Below, piece after piece: positions 37,746 to 47,876 of a DNA stretch of 64,000 bases. The stretch is taken from positions 39,876 through 103,875 of the forward strand of contig NZ_NPBF01000017.1 in assembly GCF_002272135.1 (NCBI RefSeq). The letters run 5' to 3'. Position numbers and translations under genes: made by a program. Position 1 is the first letter of the stretch. Every line of letters begins with the position of its first letter. The notes beneath the pieces are model-generated. The model searched no databases. It saw only the letters and a list, made by a program, of their open reading frames with translations, and was not told the origin of the DNA. This stretch comes from Virgibacillus sp. 7505. Lineage in GTDB: Bacteria; Bacillota; Bacilli; Bacillales; Amphibacillaceae.

Positions 37746-38702
37746 ATGCCCGAAGACGTAAAACGTGTGAATTTGCAATTAAAAGATACTAATGAAACAT
37801 TAGCTCTGTTCGGCACGGAGGATCGCCATCTGAAGCAGATCGAAGAACATTTCCGTGTTTCCATTGTCACGCGTGGGGAAGAAGTTCGCGTAACTGGACC
37901 AGAAGAAGAAGTCCGCACGACAGAGGAGCTGCTGCAAGCGTTGGCTGCTGTCATTAGGCGCGGCATTCCAATTGGAGAACGCGATGTGGTGTACGCTATT
38001 GAGTTAGCCAAAAAAGATAAACTGGATCAATTCGAAACATTATTTGATGATGAAATAACGAAAAATGCAAAAGGCAAGTCAATTCGTGTCAAAACACTCG
38101 GCCAGCGGAATTATATCAATGGTATCAAGTCCAATGACTTGGTCTTTGGTATTGGACCTGCCGGTACTGGTAAAACCTATTTGGCAGTTGTAATGGCCGT
38201 CAATGCTTTGAAAAAAGGTATCGTAAAGCGTATCATTTTGACACGGCCGGCAGTGGAAGCAGGCGAAAGCTTAGGATTCCTTCCAGGTGACTTGAAGGAA
38301 AAGGTAGATCCGTATTTGCGCCCGTTGTACGATGCCTTGCATGATGTACTCGGCTTAGAACAGACGACTCGTCTGATTGAGCGTGGAACGATCGAAATTG
38401 CTCCGCTTGCTTATATGCGCGGACGTACACTGGATGATGCTTTCGTTATCCTGGATGAAGCCCAAAACACAACAAACGCTCAGATGAAGATGTTCCTCAC
38501 AAGACTCGGTTTCGGGTCCAAGATGGTCATCACAGGCGATTTGACTCAGATCGACTTGCCGAAAGGTGCTCTATCTGGTCTGCGTTCTATCGAGACAAAG
38601 CTCAGTAATGTAAAAGGTATCTATTTTACCTACTTAAAGCAGACAGACGTAGTGCGTCACCCGCTTGTGCAACGAATTATCGAAGCTTACGAATCAGAAT
38701 AA
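37746..38702 (+). CDS. phoH: PhoH-like ATPase
   Basis: 318 aa from the ATG at 37746 with AAGGAG 7 bases upstream, directly after the yqfD stop. N-terminal KH-like domain (about 1-100), then the PhoH ATPase with Walker A GPAGTGKT near residue 138 and Walker B FVILDEAQN near 235. Gene neighbour of ybeY across bacteria; linked to rRNA and RNA metabolism. Confidence 0.95.
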   Translation: MPEDVKRVNLQLKDTNETLALFGTEDRHLKQIEEHFRVSIVTRGEEVRVTGPEEEVRTTEELLQALAAVIRRGIPIGERDVVYAIELAKKDKLDQFETLFDDEITKNAKGKSIRVKTLGQRNYINGIKSNDLVFGIGPAGTGKTYLAVVMAVNALKKGIVKRIILTRPAVEAGESLGFLPGDLKEKVDPYLRPLYDALHDVLGLEQTTRLIERGTIEIAPLAYMRGRTLDDAFVILDEAQNTTNAQMKMFLTRLGFGSKMVITGDLTQIDLPKGALSGLRSIETKLSNVKGIYFTYLKQTDVVRHPLVQRIIEAYESE

Positions 38703-38760
38703 AAAGGAAAGAGGCCCGGCTTCGGGTCTTTTTCGGTTTAAGCGGATAGGAGGGCAGAGT

Positions 38761-40875
38761 GTGGCTAGAAAGAGGTTCAGGGAACTGTTTAGAAGGAAAT
38801 CACAAGCTGGTGAACGTGCATTCATTTTGATTGGAGCAATATTGCTCGGATGCTTCTTCTTTGTTACGACAGCTTCCAATGTGACAACGAAGAATTATGA
38901 CGTCCAGATTTATGATGCAGCAAAAGAAACGATACGTTCACCGATTACCATCGAGAATGAAGCCGAGACGGAAAGACAAAGACAGGAAGCGAGCCAGCAA
39001 ATAGATGACCGCTATACTGTATCCTCTGAAATAACAGAAGCGAAAACAGATGCGGTTGAAGAGATTTTCTCTGCAATCGGTCAAGCAGATGAAGCCGACC
39101 AGCCTATCGACCAAAGAGTCGAGTCAGTCAAGGATCTGCTTTCCGAATCTGTTAAGGAAGATTTGACGGACAGACAGCTGGAACAGCTGCTCCAAATACC
39201 GTCAGACGAAAGAGAAATCAGTGAAAAAGTATTCGTCGACACGATGACTGGATATCTTGAAGATGGGGTAAAACGCGATGAAGTACAGCAGACGAAGGAA
39301 GAGATGGGAGAAAGAATCGGTTATGCAGATGTGTCTTCTGGCGCTAAGCAAGCACTCCGTTCGCTGACTAGCTTTGCTATTGTACAGAATGCATCCTTTG
39401 ACGCACAGGATACAGCCTCAGCAAGAGCAGAAGCCCAGCAGAGCGTAGCTCCTGTCATGATTCGTGCAGGCCAGATCATCGTCCAGGAAGGACAGACGAT
39501 CACGAACGATGTTTATGAAGAACTGAAGCTCGTAGGTCTATTGAACAATACTAGGAATGTCCTGCCGCTTGTCGGTCTGGTACTATTCGTGGCTCTTTTA
39601 ACCGGTGTTCTGGCATATGAAACAATACATACATTAAAAAAACGGACTAGACCGAGTAAGTCTGTCCTTTTGTTTTCGTTTTTGCTTATTTGTATGTCTG
39701 CCCTACTGTTGAAGTTGGTCAGTGCTCTTGGAACAACTGATCAGCATTATTATTTACTGCTTCCTGCAGCGTTTGCGGCAGTTTTGTTCAGGCACTTACT
39801 GAGCGAACGGTTCGCTATCGGATATGCCATCGTGTACAGTATATTGGCTGGAATCATCTTGAACGATGAAATACCTGGATCCTTAAACATGGAGGCGACA
39901 CTTTACTTCCTGTTCGCCCAGCTGGCAGCCGTTTATTCCATTCGAAATGTAAAGGATAAAGCAGCGATGGCAAAAGCACTTCTTTTGCTGGCAAGTGTGC
40001 AAGTGATTAGTGTATTGTTATTCTTATTCTTCGCATTTGAAAAATATGCTTGGGATGCGGTGCTGCTTTATGTTGGTTTTGCTGTTTTGTCAGCTATATT
40101 GACAGTCGTACTTGTAGCTGGTATTCTGCCGTTCGTCGAAGCCGGATTCGGTGTCCTTTCCGAAACGAAGCTTTTAGCATTATCGAAACCGAATCACCCA
40201 TTACTGAAAAAGATCCTTACTGATGCTCCTGGGACATATCATCACAGCATCATGGTAGCCAATTTGTGTGAAGCTGCATGTGAAGCTATCGGAGCAGATG
40301 GCCTGCTAGCCCGAGTCGGTGCGTATTACCATGATCTTGGCAAAACACGACAGCCGCAGCTTTTCATTGAAAACCAAATGGGCCGAAAGAATCCACATGA
40401 CAAGCTATCACCGCGGCAAAGTGCTGAAATTATCATTCGCCATCCACTTGATGGGGCACAAATGCTGCAAAACAACCATTTCCCAAAGGAAATTGTTGAT
40501 ATGGCCAAACAGCATCATGGGACATCGCTTTTGAAGTTTTTTTACTACAAGGAAAAGGAATATAATAAAGACGTAAAGGAAGAAACGTATCGCTATCCAG
40601 GTCCAAAGCCATCGACGAAAGAGACAGCGGTCCTATCGATTTGTGATTCTGTCGAAGCAGCAGTTCGATCCATGAAAGAGCCGACTCAGGAAAAAATCGG
40701 TACCTTAGTAGATAATATCATCAAGGATAAGCTAATGGATGGCCAACTGGATTGTGCGCCGTTGACTTTACAGGATTTGCAAGTAATCAAAGAAGCTATT
40801 TGTCAGGCGCTTACGGGAATATTTCATTCCCGGATCGAATACCCGGATGAAGAAAAAGTGAAGGAGGCAAACTAA
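38761..40875 (+). CDS. pgpH: c-di-AMP phosphodiesterase PgpH (7TM-HD)
   Basis: 704 aa from the GTG at 38761 (AGGAGGG 6 bases upstream). One N-terminal helix (about 20-40), a large extracellular 7TMR-HDED domain (about 45-275), seven membrane helices (about 280-480) and a C-terminal HD hydrolase domain with YHHSIMVANL, YYHDLGKT and AKQHHGT metal-site motifs. Hydrolyses c-di-AMP to 5'-pApA, thereby tuning K+ and osmolyte balance. B. subtilis yqfF. Its TAA overlaps the ATG of ybeY. Confidence 0.95.
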   Translation: MARKRFRELFRRKSQAGERAFILIGAILLGCFFFVTTASNVTTKNYDVQIYDAAKETIRSPITIENEAETERQRQEASQQIDDRYTVSSEITEAKTDAVEEIFSAIGQADEADQPIDQRVESVKDLLSESVKEDLTDRQLEQLLQIPSDEREISEKVFVDTMTGYLEDGVKRDEVQQTKEEMGERIGYADVSSGAKQALRSLTSFAIVQNASFDAQDTASARAEAQQSVAPVMIRAGQIIVQEGQTITNDVYEELKLVGLLNNTRNVLPLVGLVLFVALLTGVLAYETIHTLKKRTRPSKSVLLFSFLLICMSALLLKLVSALGTTDQHYYLLLPAAFAAVLFRHLLSERFAIGYAIVYSILAGIILNDEIPGSLNMEATLYFLFAQLAAVYSIRNVKDKAAMAKALLLLASVQVISVLLFLFFAFEKYAWDAVLLYVGFAVLSAILTVVLVAGILPFVEAGFGVLSETKLLALSKPNHPLLKKILTDAPGTYHHSIMVANLCEAACEAIGADGLLARVGAYYHDLGKTRQPQLFIENQMGRKNPHDKLSPRQSAEIIIRHPLDGAQMLQNNHFPKEIVDMAKQHHGTSLLKFFYYKEKEYNKDVKEETYRYPGPKPSTKETAVLSICDSVEAAVRSMKEPTQEKIGTLVDNIIKDKLMDGQLDCAPLTLQDLQVIKEAICQALTGIFHSRIEYPDEEKVKEAN

Positions 40876-41348
40876 TGCATATTGATTTCCATGATAAAAC
40901 GAATAGCGTGACAGCAGATTATGTAGATCTGATTGATCGGCTTATCCAATACGCAGCAGATGCAGAGAAAATAACAGAAGAAGCCGAGATGTCCATCACA
41001 TTTGTGGACAATGCTGAAATACAGGTGATCAATCGAAATTATCGTCAAAAGGATGTACCGACAGACGTCATATCCTTTGCCATGCAAGAAGAAGGGGAAG
41101 GCGAACAGCAAATAATCGGAGAAGAAATCCCGATTGTTTACGGTGATATCATCATCTCTGTTGACAAAGCGAAAGAACAGGCAGAAGAGTATCAGCATAG
41201 TGTGGAGAGGGAACTTGGTTTTCTCGCTTTGCATGGCTTCCTGCATCTTTTAGGATATGATCATATGAATGAGGCAGATGAGAAGAAGATGTTCGGCCGA
41301 CAAGAGGAGATTTTGAATGGCTTCGGACTCAAACGGGAAGAAAACTAA
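40875..41348 (+). CDS. ybeY: Endoribonuclease YbeY
   Basis: 157 aa. The zinc site H-x3-H-x5-H is complete in HGFLHLLGYDH near residue 115-125, and DVISFAMQE is the conserved loop. 16S rRNA 3'-end maturation and ribosome quality control. Overlaps pgpH by one base and dgkA by 32. Confidence 0.96.
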   Translation: MHIDFHDKTNSVTADYVDLIDRLIQYAADAEKITEEAEMSITFVDNAEIQVINRNYRQKDVPTDVISFAMQEEGEGEQQIIGEEIPIVYGDIIISVDKAKEQAEEYQHSVERELGFLALHGFLHLLGYDHMNEADEKKMFGRQEEILNGFGLKREEN

Positions 41349-41697
41349 GTCTGGCATCGGATTCCGCTATGCGTGGAATGGGATACGCTGGACTTTCCTC
41401 GAGGAGAGGAATTTCCGTATTCATACAATCGCAGCAATCATCGCCCTGATAACAGGCATGATTCTCCGGATCGACCCAGCGGAATGGGCGGCTATCCTTT
41501 TAAGTATCGGTTTCGTCATTGTGACGGAAATGATTAATACAGTCGTCGAACTTATGATGGATCACCTATCGCCCGAACAAAGCAAGGCAGCAGGCCTCAT
41601 CAAGGATATTGCAGCAGGTGCCGTCCTCATTGCGGCAATCACTGCCATTTGTGTCGGTCTTGTCGTTTTCGTTCCGGAAATCATTTCTGTATTGTGA
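41317..41697 (+). CDS. dgkA: Undecaprenol kinase DgkA
   Basis: 126 aa, three membrane helices (about 35-52, 56-75, 97-120). EERNFRIHTIAA and the catalytic helix EMINTVVELMMDH are typical of the DagK family; Gram-positive members phosphorylate undecaprenol. GAGGAG lies 7 bases upstream of the ATG, inside ybeY. In B. subtilis cdd follows; here a terminator and a repeat follow instead. Confidence 0.95.
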   Translation: MASDSNGKKTKSGIGFRYAWNGIRWTFLEERNFRIHTIAAIIALITGMILRIDPAEWAAILLSIGFVIVTEMINTVVELMMDHLSPEQSKAAGLIKDIAAGAVLIAAITAICVGLVVFVPEIISVL

Positions 41698-41730
41698 GGA
41701 AAACCGTCCATGTAGATGGACGGTTTTTTA
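41698..41730 (+). terminator. Terminator of the yqfC-dgkA operon
   Basis: AAACCGTCCAT-GTAG-ATGGACGGTTT followed by TTTTA, immediately after the dgkA stop. Confidence 0.95.
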
Positions 41731-41756
41731 CTCGCATTGGAGCGTCGTCTAGCTGC

Positions 41757-41855
41757 GAAGACCAGAAACTGCGTTGTAAGCGATAAGTCCCTGCGGAAGG
41801 ACAGTTCACTCCCTCCGGGCCTTCTCACTTACCACTTCGTTTCTAACCGGTCTTC
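41757..41855. repeat. Long imperfect palindromic element between dgkA and era
   Basis: About 99 bases whose ends pair: GAAGACC (41757-41763) with GGTCTTC (41849-41855), AGAAAC (41764-41769) with GTTTCT (41839-41844), GTAAG (41776-41780) with CTTAC (41828-41832), plus a GGAAGG/CCTTC core. No open frame with an SD is present. The form is that of a dispersed palindromic repeat (bcr/REP-like); only one copy is seen in this window. Confidence 0.5.
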
Positions 41856-41988
41856 TCCGCTTTTGGTTTTTTTTAACCCCTTTTGTCGAATGGGTGAAGT
41901 GGCGGGGGATTTGTAGTAAGATAGAGATACAACATTTTTATAGTACTCGAGGTTTTTGTCGTACTAGTACTTGGAGGAATATAACAGC

Positions 41989-42897
41989 ATGGAGAAAGAA
42001 TTTCGCTCAGGTTTCATTTCCATCATCGGGAGACCCAATGTTGGGAAATCAACTTTATTGAATCGTTTTGTCGGTCAGAAGATCTCTATTATGAGTGATA
42101 AGCCGCAGACGACGCGCAACCGGATTCAAGGGGTGCTCACGCAGGATGATGCACAATTCATCTTTATTGATACGCCTGGTATCCACAAACCGAAGCATAA
42201 GCTCGGAGATTTTATGGTGAAGACAGCAGAGAACACAATGAATGAAGTGGACGCTGTCATGTTCATGGTCAATGCCGAGGAAGGCTATGGCAGAGGGGAT
42301 CAATTCATCCTTGAACGACTGCAGAAAGTCAACAACCCAGTTTTCCTGGTACTGAATAAAATTGATAAGGTCCATCCGGATAAGCTGCTCGAACTTATCG
42401 AGCTGTATAAGGACAAGTTGGACTTCACAGAAATTGTCCCAATCAGTGCGCTGGAAGGCAATAATACGGCGCATTTACTTGAAACGTTAAAAGGTTATCT
42501 GCCAGAGGGGCCGCAGTATTACCCGGAAGACCAAGTGACGGATCACCCGGAGCGCTTCGTTATAAGTGAGCTCATTCGTGAGAAGGTACTGCATTTGACA
42601 CGGGAGGAGATACCGCATTCGATCGCTGTTGTCATTGAAGCAATCGAGAATCGCCACAGCACGAAGGAGAAGGTATTTATCCAAGCTACGATCATCACGG
42701 AACGAAAATCCCAAAAAGGTATCATCATCGGAAAGCAGGGCAGTATGCTCAAACAAGTCGGTAAGCTGGCGCGTAGAGATATAGAGATGCTGCTTGGCAG
42801 TAAGGTATTTCTCGAGCTTTGGGTTAAAGTGCAGCCTGATTGGCGGAATAAGCAAGCGCAGCTCAATGATTACGGTTTCAGCCGTGAAGAATATTGA
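41989..42897 (+). CDS. era: GTPase Era
   Basis: 302 aa from the ATG at 41989 with GGAGG 11 bases upstream. GTPase domain with GRPNVGKST (14-22), DTPGI near 63 and NKID near 123; the C-terminal KH domain carries the [12 protein letters not shown] loop near 245. Binds the 3' end of 16S rRNA during 30S assembly. Confidence 0.97.
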   Translation: MEKEFRSGFISIIGRPNVGKSTLLNRFVGQKISIMSDKPQTTRNRIQGVLTQDDAQFIFIDTPGIHKPKHKLGDFMVKTAENTMNEVDAVMFMVNAEEGYGRGDQFILERLQKVNNPVFLVLNKIDKVHPDKLLELIELYKDKLDFTEIVPISALEGNNTAHLLETLKGYLPEGPQYYPEDQVTDHPERFVISELIREKVLHLTREEIPHSIAVVIEAIENRHSTKEKVFIQATIITERKSQKGIIIGKQGSMLKQVGKLARRDIEMLLGSKVFLELWVKVQPDWRNKQAQLNDYGFSREEY

Positions 42898-43005
42898 TAG
42901 CTGGTAATATTTGAAGCACATGGATTGAGGAGAAGGTGTCATCCTAACTAGGAGAATGTTTTGTATATTCATTTCTTAAAAAAAGCATAGAAAGGTGGAC
43001 TTCCT

Positions 43006-43164
43006 GTGATTGATTTCCATTGGCAAATCTTTAGCAAGACCGGGAGTATCGAAACCTACTTATTGATGAAAGAAATCGAAACAATGTACAATTCACTATT
43101 ACCTCCGGAGCAAAATAACATCATTGAGCTCCCGACTTATAATCGGCTTCAATCTAAAATGTAA
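43006..43164 (+). CDS. yqzL: YqzL-like small protein (52 aa)
   Basis: 52 aa from a GTG with AAAGGTGG 6 bases upstream. DFHWQIFSKTGSIETYLLMKE matches the short YqzL family (F-W-x-x-F-x-x-T-G-S-I-x-x-Y-L-L), and its position between era and recO is the same as in B. subtilis. Function unknown. It overlaps nothing and ends 22 bases before the recO start. Confidence 0.85.
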   Translation: MIDFHWQIFSKTGSIETYLLMKEIETMYNSLLPPEQNNIIELPTYNRLQSKM

Positions 43165-43186
43165 GCAATGGACTGGGGAGAGAGCG

Positions 43187-43930
43187 TTGCTCCAAAACGT
43201 AGAAGGAATCATCCTGCGCACACAGGATTATGGGGAAACACATAAAATCATTACCATATTCACAGAAGATCGCGGCAAGATCGCTGTGATGGCAAGAGGT
43301 GCAAAGAAACCGAAAAGCAGGATGGCTGCCATTGCGCAGCCATTCATCTTCGGGTCATTTCTAGTACAGCTTGGCTCGGGCATGGGAGCCATGCAGCAGG
43401 GAGAGCCTCTGCAAAGCTTCCGGGCGATCCGTGAAGATATCGTCAAAACAGCATATGCGTCTTATATAGCGGAAATGACAGACAAGCTGACAGATAATAA
43501 TAAGCCTGATCCTGATTTATTCCGCCAGCTGCTGCAGGTGATGGAGTGGATCAATGACGGCAAGGATGCAGATGTTTTGCGAATCATCTATGAATTGAAG
43601 ATGTTCCGCCGCGGTGGTTTTGCGCCGACAGTGCATCAATGCGTTAATTGCGGAAATACGGAGCTGCCTTTCCGGTTTTCCGTACCGGAAGGCGGTATGC
43701 TTTGCAGGCGCTGTATGCATCTTGACCCGGATGCATATGTATTATCAGAAAAAGTAACGAAGCTTCTGCAGCTATTTTCGAGTATCGATATTTCCAGGAT
43801 TGGCAATATATCGGTGAAGCCAGAAACTAAACGGCTTTTAAACGAGCTGCTTGATACTTATTATGATCGGTACGGTGGTTATTTCCTGAAAAGCAAGAAG
43901 TTCCTTGCACAATTAGATAAACTTCAATAA
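43187..43930 (+). CDS. recO: DNA repair protein RecO
   Basis: 247 aa from a TTG at 43187 (GGGGAGAG upstream), giving MLQNVEGIILRTQDYGETHK, the family start; the frame is open further upstream but overlaps yqzL. N-terminal OB fold, helical domain, and a four-cysteine zinc site (CVNCG ... CRRC, about 150-175). Loads RecA on SSB-coated DNA with RecR and anneals strands. Confidence 0.95.
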   Translation: MLQNVEGIILRTQDYGETHKIITIFTEDRGKIAVMARGAKKPKSRMAAIAQPFIFGSFLVQLGSGMGAMQQGEPLQSFRAIREDIVKTAYASYIAEMTDKLTDNNKPDPDLFRQLLQVMEWINDGKDADVLRIIYELKMFRRGGFAPTVHQCVNCGNTELPFRFSVPEGGMLCRRCMHLDPDAYVLSEKVTKLLQLFSSIDISRIGNISVKPETKRLLNELLDTYYDRYGGYFLKSKKFLAQLDKLQ

Positions 43931-43937
43931 TGGTTTG

Positions 43938-43967
43938 TTGACAATTAGTGCTGCCTTTTAGTATGAT
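43938..43967 (+). promoter_or_regulatory. Sigma-A promoter of glyQS
   Basis: TTGACA, 18 bases, TATGAT, just after recO. Confidence 0.85.
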
Positions 43968-43979
43968 AGTAACAAAATC

Positions 43980-44185
43980 GACGGCTTGCGTTGAAGAAGA
44001 GTAGTATCCGTCCGGTTCTTTGCATAGCGAATCTGGGATAGTGGGAGCCAGAACAAAGACAGACGGAGAAGGCGCTTTGGAGCAAAAGGAAAAAAGAGTG
44101 GCTTCCATTTGGGAGCAATTAGGGTGGAACCGCGGTAATCCCGTCCCTATGCTGTTTATGCAGCATAAGGACGGGATTTTTCTTT
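43980..44185 (+). promoter_or_regulatory. T-box riboswitch (glycine) with terminator
   Basis: The 14-base T-box signature AGGGTGGAACCGCGG is at 44121-44135, followed by the terminator stem ATCCCGTCC / GGACGGGAT and a T-run (44137-44181). Stem I features are upstream (GAAGAGTAGTA near 44000). The probable specifier codon is GGC (Gly) at 44071-44073, in line with the glyQS genes downstream. Uncharged glycine tRNA stabilises the antiterminator and allows transcription. Confidence 0.92.
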
Positions 44186-44226
44186 GTCCATCCAGACGTT
44201 GATGAAAAGAAGATGGAGGGAATCCG

Positions 44227-45117
44227 ATGAATATCCAAAATATGATTTTGACGTTACAAAAGCATTGGTCAGACCAGGGCTGTCTATTGATGCAGGCGTA
44301 TGATGTAGAAAAAGGGGCAGGTACAATGAGCCCTATGACTTTATTGCGCAGCCTTGGACCTGAGCCGTGGAACGTAGCTTATGTGGAGCCTTCCCGACGC
44401 CCAGCTGATGGCCGATACGGGGAAAACCCGAACCGTTTATACCAGCATCATCAATTCCAGGTGATCATGAAGCCTTCACCAGACAATATCCAGGAACTAT
44501 ACTTGGACTCTCTTCGCAAGTTGGGCATCGATCCATTGAAGCATGACATCCGTTTTGTTGAGGATAACTGGGAGAACCCGACACTTGGTGCCGCTGGACT
44601 TGGCTGGGAGGTTTGGCTTGATGGTATGGAAATCACGCAGTTCACGTATTTCCAGCAAATCGGCGGCTTGGAAGCAAAACCCGTTTCCGTTGAGATTACA
44701 TATGGTCTGGAACGACTTGCTTCTTACATTCAAGATAAAGAGAATGTTTTCGAGCTCGACTGGACAGATGGCGTTACAGTAGCTGATATCTTCAAGCAGC
44801 CGGAGTTTGAGCATAGCACATATACTTTTAAAGAATCTGATACAGACATGCTGTTCCAGCTGTTTGATATGTACGAAAAAGAAGCGAAGCGGATCATGGA
44901 TCAAGGGCTTGTCTTCCCTGCGTATGATTACGTGTTGAAATGTTCCCACACATTCAACTTGCTCGATGCCAAAGGCGCCATCTCAGTGACAGAGCGAACT
45001 GGATATATCGGCAGAGTACGTAACTTGGCCAGATCCATTGCGAAGAGCTATGTAGCAGAACGGGAACGACTTGGCTTCCCAATGCTGAAAGAAGGAGCGG
45101 ATGAGCATGCAAAGTAA
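44227..45117 (+). CDS. glyQ: Glycine-tRNA ligase alpha subunit
   Basis: 296 aa. Class II synthetase catalytic subunit of the alpha2-beta2 enzyme: [20 protein letters not shown] at the start, then [20 protein letters not shown] and [11 protein letters not shown]. Controlled by the glycine T-box. Overlaps glyS by 11-17 bases, depending on the glyS start. Confidence 0.97.
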   Translation: MNIQNMILTLQKHWSDQGCLLMQAYDVEKGAGTMSPMTLLRSLGPEPWNVAYVEPSRRPADGRYGENPNRLYQHHQFQVIMKPSPDNIQELYLDSLRKLGIDPLKHDIRFVEDNWENPTLGAAGLGWEVWLDGMEITQFTYFQQIGGLEAKPVSVEITYGLERLASYIQDKENVFELDWTDGVTVADIFKQPEFEHSTYTFKESDTDMLFQLFDMYEKEAKRIMDQGLVFPAYDYVLKCSHTFNLLDAKGAISVTERTGYIGRVRNLARSIAKSYVAERERLGFPMLKEGADEHAK

Positions 45118-47194
45118 GGATGTACTTTTCGAAATTGGCTTAGAGGAAATGCCAGCACGGTTTTTGCCTGGCACGATTGAGCAGTTAGAAAGCAAGACGA
45201 CAGCATGGCTGAATGAGCTGGGTCTCTCCTTTGAAAAGGTACTTGTACAAGCAACACCGAGACGTGTGGCTGTTTCAATCCTAGCACTTTCCGATAAGCA
45301 GCCTGACATCGAAGAAGAAGTGAAAGGACCTGCACTTCGAATCGCAAAAGATGAAGCAGGACAATGGTCGAAGGCAGCACAAGGTTTCACGCGCGGTCAA
45401 GGCGCTTCGGTTGATGATATCTATACGAAAGACGTGGATGGAACAGAATATATCTTTGTGAAGAAGTTTGTCAAAGGTCAGCATGCTACAGACTTGCTGC
45501 CGGCTTTCAAAGATGTGCTGCTAAGTCTGCATTTCCCTAAGAATATGCGCTGGGGATCCGGCAGCTTGCGTTATGCACGACCAATTCGCTGGATCGTAGC
45601 ACTGTATGGTGAAACGGTCATTCCAATGGAGATAGCGGGAACAGCATCATCAAATCTTACTTACGGTCATCGATTCCTTGGAAAAACAGCTACAATTGAT
45701 AATCCTTCTGTTTATGCATCTGTACTGGAAGAGCAATTTGTTATTGTAGATCAGAAGAAGCGTCAACAGATGATCATCGATGGTATTCGTCAATTGGAAA
45801 CTGCAAACGGCTGGCAAATTCCAATTGATGAAGATCTTTTGGAGGAAGTGCTGTATTTGGTGGAATACCCGACTGTATTCCATGGCGATTTTGCTGCCAG
45901 CTTCCTGGATTTGCCGCAAGAGGTGCTGATAACAAGCATGAAGGAACATCAGCGTTACTTCCCAGTTACAGACACGTCTGGGCAGCTGTTACCGCATTTC
46001 ATCGGTGTACGTAACGGAAACAGCGATCATTTGGAGAACGTAGCACGCGGAAACGAAAAGGTGCTTCGTGCCAGACTTCAGGATGCCGAATTCTTCTATG
46101 CGGAGGATAAAGCGCAGCCGATTGAGAAAGCGCAAGAAAAGCTGTCTAAAATGGTGTATCAAGTGGAACTCGGTACCTTGCAGGATAAAGTGGACCGAGT
46201 GACGAAGATTGCGAAGATGATTAGTGAAGCTGCAGCTATCGATTCGGAAACGTCAGCTCGGGCAGAGCGCGCTGCAAGCATCGCCAAATTTGATCTTGTG
46301 ACGAATATGGTGAACGAATTCACTGAACTTCAAGGTATCATGGGTGAGAAATATGCACGCCACTTCGGCGAAGCTGAAGAAGTGGCCCAAGCAATTCGCG
46401 AACAGTATATGCCGCTTTCCTCTCATGGAGAGCTTCCTGAGTCTGTGGAAGGTACGATTGTCAGCATTGCCGATAAATTGGACACAATCGTTGGAAGCAT
46501 GGTAATCGGCAATGTTCCGACTGGTTCACAGGATCCTTATGGTTTACGCCGTCAAGCAATTGGTATCATCCAAATGCTGTTGAAGACAGACTGGCAGATC
46601 ACAGTAGAAGCAATAGTCGATCGCACAGTGGAATTGTTTGAGCAGCAAGCTTTGCCGACTGTTGAAAAGGATACCTATACAGAAGATATTCGCAATTTCT
46701 TCTACCAGCGTGCTTCTCAATTGCTGAAAGAGGAAGGTATCTCTCATGATGTTGTGGAAGCCGTTCTTTCTGTACAAATCGGTAACTATCCGTACACACT
46801 TGCTAAAGCGAAAACATTGCAAGTATTGCGTCAGGATGAGAGCTTCAAACCAATTCAGGAAGCATTGGGACGCGTCATAAACCTTGCTAAAAAAGGTGCT
46901 GATCACGGGGTAGAGGAAGCGTTATTCGAAAATGAATACGAGAAGCAGCTCTACAGCAAGCTCGATGAGAACAAAAAAGCTTATATGGAAGCTGCAAGCA
47001 ACCGTCAAGCGAAAGAAGCACTGGATACGCTGGCAGCGTTCGCTGACACTATCCATGCATTCTTCGACCATACCATGGTCATGGCAGAGGATGAAAAATT
47101 AAAAACGAACCGCTTATCATTATTGAACCAATTGGCTGCACTGATTCTCAGCTACGCAGATGTAACAAAAGTACAGTGGAAACAGGTCCAATGA
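45107..47194 (+). CDS. glyS: Glycine-tRNA ligase beta subunit
   Basis: 695 aa from the ATG at 45107, 9 bases after GAAGGAG; an ATG two codons earlier is also possible. [20 protein letters not shown] is the classical start. An HD-like domain lies mid-protein and a C-terminal anticodon-binding domain (about 590-680, [11 protein letters not shown]...) follows. tRNA-binding partner of GlyQ. Confidence 0.97.
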   Translation: MQSKDVLFEIGLEEMPARFLPGTIEQLESKTTAWLNELGLSFEKVLVQATPRRVAVSILALSDKQPDIEEEVKGPALRIAKDEAGQWSKAAQGFTRGQGASVDDIYTKDVDGTEYIFVKKFVKGQHATDLLPAFKDVLLSLHFPKNMRWGSGSLRYARPIRWIVALYGETVIPMEIAGTASSNLTYGHRFLGKTATIDNPSVYASVLEEQFVIVDQKKRQQMIIDGIRQLETANGWQIPIDEDLLEEVLYLVEYPTVFHGDFAASFLDLPQEVLITSMKEHQRYFPVTDTSGQLLPHFIGVRNGNSDHLENVARGNEKVLRARLQDAEFFYAEDKAQPIEKAQEKLSKMVYQVELGTLQDKVDRVTKIAKMISEAAAIDSETSARAERAASIAKFDLVTNMVNEFTELQGIMGEKYARHFGEAEEVAQAIREQYMPLSSHGELPESVEGTIVSIADKLDTIVGSMVIGNVPTGSQDPYGLRRQAIGIIQMLLKTDWQITVEAIVDRTVELFEQQALPTVEKDTYTEDIRNFFYQRASQLLKEEGISHDVVEAVLSVQIGNYPYTLAKAKTLQVLRQDESFKPIQEALGRVINLAKKGADHGVEEALFENEYEKQLYSKLDENKKAYMEAASNRQAKEALDTLAAFADTIHAFFDHTMVMAEDEKLKTNRLSLLNQLAALILSYADVTKVQWKQVQ

Positions 47195-47222
47195 GGGCAG
47201 TTCTTGGATAGAGGTGATGAAC

Positions 47223-47855
47223 ATGGATTTGTCTAAAAGACAGCAGCAGATTATCGCGATTGTGAAAGAAGCGGGTCCGATTACAGGGGAACAGATCGCG
47301 GAGCGGCTTAATCTGACACGGGCGACTTTGCGTCCAGATTTGGCGATCCTGACAATGGTAGGTTTCCTGGATGCAAGACCGCGTGTTGGTTACTTCTATA
47401 CGGGTAAAACAGGTTCAGAAATCATCACAGAAAAACTGATGAAATACAAAGTAGAGACCTTCCAATCGATGCCGATTGTCGTCAAAGAGGATGATTCAGC
47501 TTATGACGCGATCAGTGCAATGTTCCTGAGTGATGTCGGAACGCTTTTTGCAGTCGATCAAGACAACAATCTCGTTGGAGTCGTTTCTCGTAAGGACCTG
47601 CTGCGAGCAAGTATCGGCAATCAGGTACTGCAGGAAATTCCGGTTCATATCATCATGACGAGGATGCCGAACGTAGCCGTTTGTTATCCGGATGAATTGC
47701 TGGTGGAAGCGGCCAATCGGTTGATTGATAAACAAATCGACAGTCTTCCGGTCATAGAAAGATCAACTGAGGCAGGTGCCAAAGTAGTTGGACGTATTAC
47801 AAAGACAACGATCACAAAGGCTTTTGTGGAACTTGCTCGAAATGAACTTATGTAA
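47223..47855 (+). CDS. ccpN: Transcriptional repressor CcpN
   Basis: 210 aa from the ATG at 47223 with GAGGTG upstream. N-terminal winged helix (KRQQQIIAIVKEAGPITGEQ; LTRATLRPDLAIL) and two CBS domains (about 80-205; SMPIVVKEDDSAYDAISAMF, PNVAVCYPDELLVEAANRLI). Represses gluconeogenic gapB and pckA in the presence of glucose, sensing ATP/ADP. Paired with ppsR as in B. subtilis. Confidence 0.94.
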   Translation: MDLSKRQQQIIAIVKEAGPITGEQIAERLNLTRATLRPDLAILTMVGFLDARPRVGYFYTGKTGSEIITEKLMKYKVETFQSMPIVVKEDDSAYDAISAMFLSDVGTLFAVDQDNNLVGVVSRKDLLRASIGNQVLQEIPVHIIMTRMPNVAVCYPDELLVEAANRLIDKQIDSLPVIERSTEAGAKVVGRITKTTITKAFVELARNELM

Positions 47856-47876
47856 ATATTTCCAGGAGGGGAACCG

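Noticed and set aside
41716..41916. 66-codon frame across the dgkA terminator and the palindrome
   Set aside because: Starts inside the terminator stem and encodes a low-plausibility peptide; the DNA is better explained as a repeat element.
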